Of a DNA stretch of 21,214 nt, positions 15,606 to 21,214 are shown one piece after another (the first letter of the stretch is position 1; every line of letters starts with the position of its first letter). Source of the stretch: Euryarchaeota archaeon UBA91 (GTDB lineage Archaea; Thermoplasmatota; Poseidoniia; Poseidoniales; Poseidoniaceae); NCBI GenBank assembly GCA_002499705.1, contig DAMU01000041.1:1-21214 (forward strand), given 5' to 3'. Made by a program: the position numbers and the translations under genes. The notes under the pieces were generated by a model. The model did not search any database. It was not told where the DNA came from and was given only the letters and a program-made list of their open reading frames with translations.

Positions 15606-17005
15606 TCTACAACCCCTGTTTGAAATAAAAGTTTTAATTCAGAGGCCATCGCTTTCACCGCAACTTTTTCGGCTTCTTCAGGATCTTGAGGAACGGTCGA
15701 AAGGAGGACATCAAACGGTATTTGGCCTCCCGCGAGTGCTTTATGACCGCCCGATAACCCCCCACTCCATTTTTCAGACAAGAGACGCCCAAGGTGAAGT
15801 GACTCGTCTGTCGAACGCGCTGAGAGAATGATTTTCCCTCGCCGTGGACCGAAGACGACGACGGTAGTGATGCCCTCAGTAGGAAGAAGAAAATCTGCTA
15901 TTTGTGCCAGTGAGTCTCGATTCGGCATTGAAGAGAGAGGGGCGAGGAGCGTCGATTCGAATAATTGCCGAGAAGCAAGCGCCTCGGCGAAGGACTCCAA
16001 AGTTTCTTGAGACCGAGGAGGCTCTTCTATAGAACGAAGCATCTCCTTGTCAATAAAGGCATTCAGCCATGAGAGCGCACGAATATCAACGGGATTAAAG
16101 TCACGAGTGAAGCCTAGAGTGTCTGTTCGAATACCGAAGGCTAATGCAGTTGCAATTCGAGAATCAATCGGGTGATTGAGGCTCATTAAGAGACTCGCAA
16201 CAAGAGAGGAAGTAGCAGAAAATTCAGGTCGTACAAGCGAAATATCAGCTGCTACGCCTTCATCCACAGAATGATGATCAAGAACAATGTGTGGAACACA
16301 GTCATCAGGAAGGATATTGTTCGCACCAGGCCGATGGAAATCAACAGTGATGATGACGGCTGCATCGCGCAAGACATCTTGTACTTCCCAATCAAGAATC
16401 AATCGGCGCACTGGAATTTCGAGTAATCCAACCATCGCTCTATTTTGTTGGTGTTCAATCAGTCCACCGTGTAATAATTCGGGGACTAAATTCATGCTCC
16501 TAACCAACTCATACATTGCTAGACCTGCTCCCAGCGCATCCGGGTCAGGGTTATCATGACAAAAGATAGCGACCTTTGACTGGGCAGGTATCGATTGAAG
16601 ATAGTGCAAGACCACGCCAGCTCCATCTTTTCTCTCCCATGAACGAATCCTGTCTTGCATTGCTGCAAAGGATACATCGTCAACACTGACAAGGTCAACG
16701 CCATCTCCCTCAAGCGGTAGAGTTGTCAAGATTGGAATGTCAGACCAGCGATTTTGGATGGCTGAAACAGGGTCTTCATCTGCCAAAGCCTCTGGGTCGA
16801 GCAAAAGAACTGCTGTCGGCTTGTGCGCATCAAGAGGTAATGTATTGAGCAGCGTTGGGCTTGGGAGTGCCATGATTTCACAGCCTTCTAACGGGCCATC
16901 TAATGGCAAATTATCTGCCAGACCAATCAAAATACTTCGGCGGCGTTCAGCACACCACTGGCTCAAACGAACAGCGAGATGTCCTGAACCAATGATTAGA
17001 AACAT
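15602..17005 (-). CDS. TrkA-N (RCK-like) / DHH-DHHA1 phosphoesterase
   Basis: The 467-residue protein has an N-terminal Rossmann-like domain (about 1-125) starting with MFLIIGSGHLA, as in TrkA-N nucleotide-sensing domains, fused to a DHH phosphoesterase. The metal-binding motifs are all present: HDNPDPDALG (150-159), D222 in VDFHRPG, LDHH (242-245) and GIRTDT (291-296). The DHHA1 substrate-binding domain has GGHKALAGGQ (419-428). Relatives are NrnA-like nucleases and cyclic-dinucleotide phosphodiesterases; hydrolysis of a short oligonucleotide or cyclic dinucleotide, perhaps tuned by a ligand on the TrkA-N domain, is inference. The start is ATG 17005, after a 64-base gap from lemA that holds a CTTAAAC stretch (about 17037-17043). 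No membrane segment is seen in this protein, but the coupled partner TraB is a membrane protein. Confidence 0.9.
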   Translation of the reverse strand: MFLIIGSGHLAVRLSQWCAERRRSILIGLADNLPLDGPLEGCEIMALPSPTLLNTLPLDAHKPTAVLLLDPEALADEDPVSAIQNRWSDIPILTTLPLEGDGVDLVSVDDVSFAAMQDRIRSWERKDGAGVVLHYLQSIPAQSKVAIFCHDNPDPDALGAGLAMYELVRSMNLVPELLHGGLIEHQQNRAMVGLLEIPVRRLILDWEVQDVLRDAAVIITVDFHRPGANNILPDDCVPHIVLDHHSVDEGVAADISLVRPEFSATSSLVASLLMSLNHPIDSRIATALAFGIRTDTLGFTRDFNPVDIRALSWLNAFIDKEMLRSIEEPPRSQETLESFAEALASRQLFESTLLAPLSSMPNRDSLAQIADFLLPTEGITTVVVFGPRRGKIILSARSTDESLHLGRLLSEKWSGGLSGGHKALAGGQIPFDVLLSTVPQDPEEAEKVAVKAMASELKLLFQTGVVE

Positions 17006-17069
17006 ATCTTCACCGGCCTGTCTTGCTCGTCTTGAGGTTTAAGTTACGCCCATGTGGGAGTTGGATTAC

Positions 17070-17663
17070 TCAAAATTCGATGATGACATTCTCTCGCTCA
17101 TGTTCAAAGATTTCAAACAAGTCACGTCGCTTGCAACCTTTCATGTTGGCAACAAAAACTGTAGGAATCATTTGGATGGTTTTGTTAAAGGAAGTTGTCG
17201 TCGAGTTATACATCTCTCGTCGGTCAGCAATCGTGTTTTCCATTATTACCAATTCGTTTTGAATATTAACGAAACCAGAATCTGATTTGAGTTCAGGGTA
17301 TTGTTCTGCAATCATATTGATTCGTGGAATCATCGCAGAAAATGCGGACTCGGCTCGTGCCACTCCGGCGACATCACCATTTTGTAAAGCGCCTGCTGCA
17401 AGAGCACGTGCTTCAAACAACTTGTCAAAGAATTTGATTTCTTGATTCGCCATGCCTTTAGCGATATTGACCAAGTTTGGAATCATATCATAGCGCTGCT
17501 TGAGCATTACAGAAATTTGAGCCCAAGAGTTTTCGATGTTTTCTTCTAGATTAATCAAACGGTTCCATGTTGAGAAAAACCAAATACAGAAAATGAGAAT
17601 TAGAAATCCACCGATGGCGCCTGCAATCAAAAGTGCTGTTGACATGGAAATACGTGAGACCAT
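17070..17663 (-). CDS. LemA-family membrane-anchored protein
   Basis: The 197-residue protein has one N-terminal hydrophobic anchor (about 8-30), then the LemA helical domain: YDMIPNLVNIAKG (58-70), NELVIMENTIADRREMYNS (136-154) and FNKTIQMIPTVFVANMKG (159-176). The C-terminus lacks the usual YF-rich LemA ending and is charged instead (HERENVIIEF). The function of the family is unknown; bacterial members are linked to envelope stress. The ATG at 17663 is used here; an ATG at 17645 would drop six residues and leave the anchor at the very N-terminus. It is divergent from the TauE/SafE gene and lies 64 bases upstream of the DHH gene on the same strand, possibly in one transcript. No TPM-domain partner of the kind often beside lemA is present. 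Confidence 0.9.
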   Translation of the reverse strand: MVSRISMSTALLIAGAIGGFLILIFCIWFFSTWNRLINLEENIENSWAQISVMLKQRYDMIPNLVNIAKGMANQEIKFFDKLFEARALAAGALQNGDVAGVARAESAFSAMIPRINMIAEQYPELKSDSGFVNIQNELVIMENTIADRREMYNSTTTSFNKTIQMIPTVFVANMKGCKRRDLFEIFEHERENVIIEF

Positions 17664-17785
17664 TCACACTTCAAACCATCGGTTCGCTCTTGAAGAGGAG
17701 AGGCAAGGTCATGAAGCAAGAACTGTTGCCATAACTATCCCTGCTCGGTGAATGCTGCGTAGAAAAGGAAAATTGAGCCGAGAAC
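17664..17785. promoter_or_regulatory. divergent intergenic region, lemA / TauE-SafE gene
   Basis: About 122 bases. On the plus strand TAGAAAAGG (17760-17768) ends 17 bases before the ATG at 17786; its GAAAAG core recurs upstream of carA and of the gene at 6229. On the minus strand CTTCAAGA (17688-17695) lies 25-32 bases before the lemA ATG at 17663, and TTTGAAGTG (17669-17677) lies about 24-32 bases before the alternative ATG at 17645. None is a clear TATA box. No structured RNA is evident. Confidence 0.35.
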
Positions 17786-18601
17786 ATGATTATTGAAACG
17801 CTGGTCATATCGCTCGGTGTTTTCATCGTCGCGTTTTTATTCGCACCACTCGGCATGGGCGGTGGGATGATTTTTGTTCCCTTGCTGCATTATGGTCTTG
17901 GTTGGGAAATTAACGGTGCTCTCTTTGCAGTCTCACTCTCACTCACTGCCGTGGTGAGTTGGGGCAGCGGACTTGCTCACAGAAAGGAACAGCATTACGA
18001 TGATGAAGCGCTTAAACTCGGACTAAGAGGGGCAATTCCCGGAGCAATTCTTGGCGTAGTCATCGTCGTTCTCATCGGAGAGAAAATGGATTCAGTGTTC
18101 AAAGTGTTGAGCATTGTAATGATCTCTTGGGCAATTTACAAAACTGCTATGAAGATGAAAATTGATTCGGAAAGCAAGGAAGAAAAGAAAGAAAAGGAAT
18201 CTCGAGAAATCCAACACATCCCTCTACAGATTGGCTCTGGTATTGGCGGGGTTTTGTCAAGCGTACTGGCAGTTGGTGCCGGTGTAATTTATGTCCCAGT
18301 AATCCGAACATTTGCTGATGTTGAACCACGGAAAGCAATTGGGACAAGTCTTCATTACATGATGGTGGTTGTTCCAGTAGCCATCTTTGCTCATCTACTG
18401 ACACTGCCTTCACAAATGTATTCAAAACTCGGAGAGGAGTTCCTCCTGATTCTCATTTTTATGGCCTTAACTCTCCTCGGTTCGCGCCATGGTGCCAAAT
18501 ACGGTATGAAGTATCTTTCAGAAGAACAACTCATGAAGATATTTCTGGGAGTGATTATTGTTGTAGCAGTGAGATATGTTACCGATCTGATCGGATTTTA
18601 A
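17786..18601 (+). CDS. TauE/SafE-family sulfite or organosulfonate exporter-type permease
   Basis: The 271-residue protein has about eight hydrophobic segments in two similar halves (about 1-122 and 147-271), the internal-repeat layout of the TauE/SafE family (former DUF81). Each half opens with a glycine-rich re-entrant-like segment: PLGMGGGMIFVPLL (21-34) and GGVLSSVLAVGAGVIYVPVI (154-173). A charged cytoplasmic loop of about 20 residues (126-144, rich in E and K) joins the halves. Relatives move sulfite, sulfoacetate or other small organic anions; the substrate cannot be told here and no sulfur-metabolism gene is beside it. The start is the only ATG giving a complete first helix. Its TAA overlaps the stop of the PIN-TPR gene in a shared TTAA. 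Confidence 0.9.
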   Translation: MIIETLVISLGVFIVAFLFAPLGMGGGMIFVPLLHYGLGWEINGALFAVSLSLTAVVSWGSGLAHRKEQHYDDEALKLGLRGAIPGAILGVVIVVLIGEKMDSVFKVLSIVMISWAIYKTAMKMKIDSESKEEKKEKESREIQHIPLQIGSGIGGVLSSVLAVGAGVIYVPVIRTFADVEPRKAIGTSLHYMMVVVPVAIFAHLLTLPSQMYSKLGEEFLLILIFMALTLLGSRHGAKYGMKYLSEEQLMKIFLGVIIVVAVRYVTDLIGF

Positions 18602-20490
18602 TCATCGCTTTCAGGAATAAAATCATCAGAAGGGGCTTTGAAAAGTAGTTGGGATGTGTCCTCAACAGCCACAAGTCCTCTGATACTGTGCCGCTCTTGC
18701 AGTTCAGATGTGGGAAGGGCAAGTTTAACTCGAGTATTGCCAAAAGAAAGCAGATGTCCGGAAGAGACGCTCCATTCCCCCTCCGGCAGCCACAAACCAA
18801 TCGAGCCGAGTTCAAGGTGGTGAACGACCACGAGCGTGTCTTCATTTTCATCAACTTCAGCACGTACAACTCGAAGTGTTGCATCTTTAGGAATCAATTG
18901 ACTTGAGGGTTGCCAATCTTTCCAAGTATCTTCAAACGGCTGGTTATGTTCATCAGCACGTTGCTCAATGACTTTGATTTTTTTAGCAAATTCTTCGGCC
19001 TCTTCATCGGATAATTGATTCAAACCATCCAATAAAGAACGGAGACCTTCATGGTGGAGCATATCGGTTTGCGTCATGGCTGCATTCGCCATCAAAAGAT
19101 GTTCAGAAAGCGTTTGTAACTGGTCTTGAGCGTCATAAGGCAGTGCACATTCCATGGCTTCATCAAGAACTTCGAGAGCCAAACCCGGTTGGTCGATTGC
19201 CAACAATGCTTCACCAAGATTCATCAGTTGAGATGAAGCCTCTTTTTGGTCACTGGAAACAATCTCCTTCGCCGAATGTATGTGTTGTTCGGCAAGTTGC
19301 ACATTACCCATCAAATGGCGTGAGATACCGGCACAGACCAAATACGGTAATCTTGAGGCTGAAATCAATTGTGCTTGCCGGTCTGCAGTTTCGAATAATC
19401 GGGCAGAACGGTCCCATTTGTCTGAGGCAATGGCCAATAAGCCAAGCTGGTAAACAGCGTGCATCTCGGCAAAAGAGTCATCAATGAGCGTGGCTGATTG
19501 GAGTGCTCGAGAAAGGTGCAATCGGGCAGTTTCTCTTCTTCCGGACATTTTGGCCATCAAACCAAGTGCCGTTTCCGTTCGATACAGATATCCACTCAAT
19601 GCTCCATGTGCAAGTTCTGCAGAGGATTCATCAAGCGGAGCCAAATCAAGCCCTATCGCCTCGAGAACTTCACTGAGTAAGAGAAGCGTCTCTTCATACG
19701 CATCGCGAAGACGTTCAGAAGTCGTGTTTGAGGTGAGTTCCGATAAATGCGCATCCAACGAAAGTATGGGTTTGCAAATATCCGGAAGAGAACCCAATTT
19801 TTTCAAATGACTTCCCTTAATATTCTCACCAGCCAATGCGCGCTGAAGTGCCCGTTTGAGATTGACTTCAGAAGGAGCAGATGGCTTCTGAGAACGAGGA
19901 CGGTCTTCAATCAGAGAATCAACCATCCATGTCAATTTGGCTTGAATATCGTATTGGTGAACCCTGCTGATTGCATATCGCATCTCAGCAGCCCTGACTC
20001 GCCGGGAAAGACTCTTCATTTTCCCTTTGTATTTTGAAGAACTTTGAGCAGCCAAGCGTTGGATAAAGGTCGAAGGAGGACATGTCGTATACCCAAGATT
20101 GGCTTTCTCCCCAGAAGTGGTCATCTTGAAATCATCCGTTACGAGGATAACCTCTCGTCCTTCACGATGCAGTTGCGACGCCAAAACCATCAAAGAAAGG
20201 TCTACATCTTGAGGAGATGCCTTTTCCCCAATGAGTTGGCCAAGACCACGAATTTGCCCATCATCGATAGTGATTGTGTTCAAAAGTGATTCAAATTCAT
20301 CCAACACTTTCGGTTTTTTAGACCAGCGCTGAAAACGAACATTACGGATCTCATCATGGACACCTGACGTCACGAAAAGCATCTGATTATTGATTTGGAG
20401 AATCTTTGCTGCGTCTTTAACAAAACTATCAGGAGCCATCGAACCCAAGTGAATGAAGCAGTTGGAATCAACAACCCAAGTCTGCGTCAT
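18598..20490 (-). CDS. PIN-domain nuclease fused to TPR-like repeats, function unknown
   Basis: The 630-residue protein begins with a PIN domain (about 1-145) that keeps the four acidic metal ligands: D8 in VVDSN, E47 in HDEIRN, D95/D97 in SPQDVDLSL and D119/D120 in VTDDF. A basic stretch (150-185) follows. A long helical part with TPR-like character spans about 295-475, for example AVYQLGLLAIASDKWDRSARLFETADRQ and the ALLAIDQPGLALEVLDEAME segment. A charged helix (490-515) leads to a beta-rich C-terminal domain (about 536-618). PIN proteins are mostly RNases; the TPR part suggests a protein partner or a ribosome-linked quality-control role, which is inference. There is no antitoxin-like small gene upstream, so it is not an obvious toxin-antitoxin module. 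The start ATG is 32 bases after the DCC gene. Confidence 0.85.
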   Translation of the reverse strand: MTQTWVVDSNCFIHLGSMAPDSFVKDAAKILQINNQMLFVTSGVHDEIRNVRFQRWSKKPKVLDEFESLLNTITIDDGQIRGLGQLIGEKASPQDVDLSLMVLASQLHREGREVILVTDDFKMTTSGEKANLGYTTCPPSTFIQRLAAQSSSKYKGKMKSLSRRVRAAEMRYAISRVHQYDIQAKLTWMVDSLIEDRPRSQKPSAPSEVNLKRALQRALAGENIKGSHLKKLGSLPDICKPILSLDAHLSELTSNTTSERLRDAYEETLLLLSEVLEAIGLDLAPLDESSAELAHGALSGYLYRTETALGLMAKMSGRRETARLHLSRALQSATLIDDSFAEMHAVYQLGLLAIASDKWDRSARLFETADRQAQLISASRLPYLVCAGISRHLMGNVQLAEQHIHSAKEIVSSDQKEASSQLMNLGEALLAIDQPGLALEVLDEAMECALPYDAQDQLQTLSEHLLMANAAMTQTDMLHHEGLRSLLDGLNQLSDEEAEEFAKKIKVIEQRADEHNQPFEDTWKDWQPSSQLIPKDATLRVVRAEVDENEDTLVVVHHLELGSIGLWLPEGEWSVSSGHLLSFGNTRVKLALPTSELQERHSIRGLVAVEDTSQLLFKAPSDDFIPESDD

Positions 20491-20522
20491 AACATCCCCA
20501 AGCGGTTCAAGATGATGAGGTT

Positions 20523-20915
20523 TCAGTCTATATTTAATCCAGGGAATATGCAGGTTGCGGGGCGTGTAAACACCTTGTGGCGATATCGTGCAACAATTCG
20601 ATAGACGATATCACGCATCGGTAAAGGAACAATCCAAGCCAAAGGAAACCACATTGAATAATACCATTTCATGTAAAGAAGACAGCGAATCCCTGCTGCT
20701 GAACGCATGTAGGGTTTACCGTTACGAATAAGATATACCGAATCAGCAGCTTGGAACTTTTCTGGAAATGTGGTAATGAGTTTCCGACCTTCATCACTTT
20801 CAATGGCGACAAACCGAACTGAGTTTACTTGCTTCAAGCGCGGGTTCAGGAAGACTGCGGTATGGGTGCAAAGGCCGCAATCTCCGTCCATCAAGAGCGT
20901 GTCTTTCTGCGTCAT
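20523..20915 (-). CDS. DCC-family (DUF393) thiol-disulfide oxidoreductase-like protein
   Basis: The 130-residue protein carries the family signature near the N-terminus, DGDCGLC (10-16), giving a CxxC pair (13, 16) in a thioredoxin-like setting. It also has the characteristic downstream segments VYLIRNGKPYMRSAAGIRCLL (60-80) and WIVPLPMRDIVYRIVARYRHKVF (94-116). The frame is open to 20945, but the ATG at 20913-20915 is favoured: it gives the usual start (MTQKDTLLMDGDC) and overlaps the stop of the DUF2071 gene as ATGA. GGTGAT just upstream could act as a ribosome binding site, although it sits unusually close. The biochemical function of the family is not established. It is probably cotranscribed with DUF2071 and perhaps with the PIN-TPR gene 32 bases downstream. 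Confidence 0.88.
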   Translation of the reverse strand: MTQKDTLLMDGDCGLCTHTAVFLNPRLKQVNSVRFVAIESDEGRKLITTFPEKFQAADSVYLIRNGKPYMRSAAGIRCLLYMKWYYSMWFPLAWIVPLPMRDIVYRIVARYRHKVFTRPATCIFPGLNID

Positions 20916-21214
20916 CCAATCACCCCAATTGGCTCGATATTCCATGTTTGAACTTCAACTCCCGGGCTCATGTGAATGTATTCAGGTTGCAGTGAATCCT
21001 TAACGTTGAGGTTATACGAATCGAGCAATGTATTGCTTTGCATCTCAACTTCGGCTGTGCTATACTTCCACGGTAGATGATGAGTATAGGCACGTTTTAG
21101 CAAACCATTATGCCAAGTGTACAAACTGTATCTTTCGAATAAGAAATATTCCAAGGAACCTTCAGCAGCACGTTCAACAGGTCCTAACCGCTTGGTAGTT
21201 CCAATCAAGGATTG
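20912..21214 (-). CDS. DUF2071 (YqjF-like) protein, C-terminal part (5' end outside window)
   Basis: The frame is open from the right edge to a TGA at 20912-20914, about 100 codons. It shows the C-terminal signature of the YqjF/DUF2071 family: SLEYFLFERYSLYTWHNGLL, RAYTHHLPWKYSTAEVEMQSNTLL, then a short tail. The family's function is unknown. A TTG at 21208 is not the true start; the protein continues beyond the window. Its stop is shared with the start of the DCC gene (ATGA), so the two are translationally coupled. Confidence 0.82.
   Translation of the reverse strand, partial: QSLIGTTKRLGPVERAAEGSLEYFLFERYSLYTWHNGLLKRAYTHHLPWKYSTAEVEMQSNTLLDSYNLNVKDSLQPEYIHMSPGVEVQTWNIEPIGVIG

Noticed and set aside
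18598..20915. PIN gene with the small DCC gene as a toxin-antitoxin pair
   Set aside because: The small neighbour is a DCC-family protein coupled to DUF2071, not an antitoxin, and the PIN protein is far larger than toxin-type PIN proteins.

Overview
The window looks like a stretch of an archaeal chromosome, most probably a marine Group II euryarchaeon (Ca. Poseidoniales) or a close relative. The archaeal and information-processing set includes a class I lysyl-tRNA synthetase, aIF2 beta, the archaeal tRNA methylase aTrm56, a NOG1-type ribosome-assembly GTPase and a GfcR-type HTH-phosphoribosyltransferase regulator. Beside these sit genes more familiar from bacteria: dihydropteroate synthase, pterin-4a-carbinolamine dehydratase, LemA, a TauE/SafE permease and a DCC-family protein. 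That mix, with very compact spacing, fits surface-ocean euryarchaea. The taxonomic call is inference; there is no rRNA or tRNA gene to confirm it. I see no mobile element, CRISPR array, integrase or attachment site. No gene-free stretch exceeds about 125 bases.

Layout. Bases 1-900 hold the 3' part of argS, back to back with a NOG1 GTPase on the minus strand (901-2016). A plus-strand trio follows: an unrecognised small protein, a pterin carbinolamine dehydratase and a nitroreductase (2142-3409). It meets aIF2 beta (3413-3823, minus). The divergent partner of aIF2 beta is a GfcR-like regulator followed 9 bases later by lysS (3933-6140). A zinc-ribbon protein with a histone H1-like basic linker (6229-7497) then meets carB. 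carB, carA, aTrm56 and a four-helix membrane protein all lie on the minus strand (7498-13518). folP (13570-14436, plus) is divergent from the membrane protein and convergent with a TraB-family membrane protein. The TraB gene is translationally coupled to a TrkA-N/DHH phosphoesterase gene, and LemA lies upstream of both (14433-17663, minus). A TauE/SafE permease (17786-18601, plus) is divergent from lemA and meets a PIN-TPR protein gene (18598-20490, minus). The window ends with a coupled DCC (DUF393) and DUF2071 gene pair, the latter cut by the window edge.

How the genes fit together. Translation and ribosome assembly dominate (argS, NOG1, aIF2 beta, lysS, aTrm56). carAB supplies carbamoyl phosphate for arginine and pyrimidines. 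folP and the carbinolamine dehydratase point to folate and pterin chemistry. All five convergent junctions are closed to between a 4-base overlap and 3 bases, and four of them form a palindrome in which both genes share or abut stop codons. The 51 bases between folP and the membrane-protein gene hold one TATA-like element almost exactly midway between the two start codons, suggesting a shared bidirectional promoter giving leaderless transcripts. The least explained genes are the zinc-ribbon/basic-linker protein, the PIN-TPR protein, the TraB-DHH pair and the small protein at 2142-2588.
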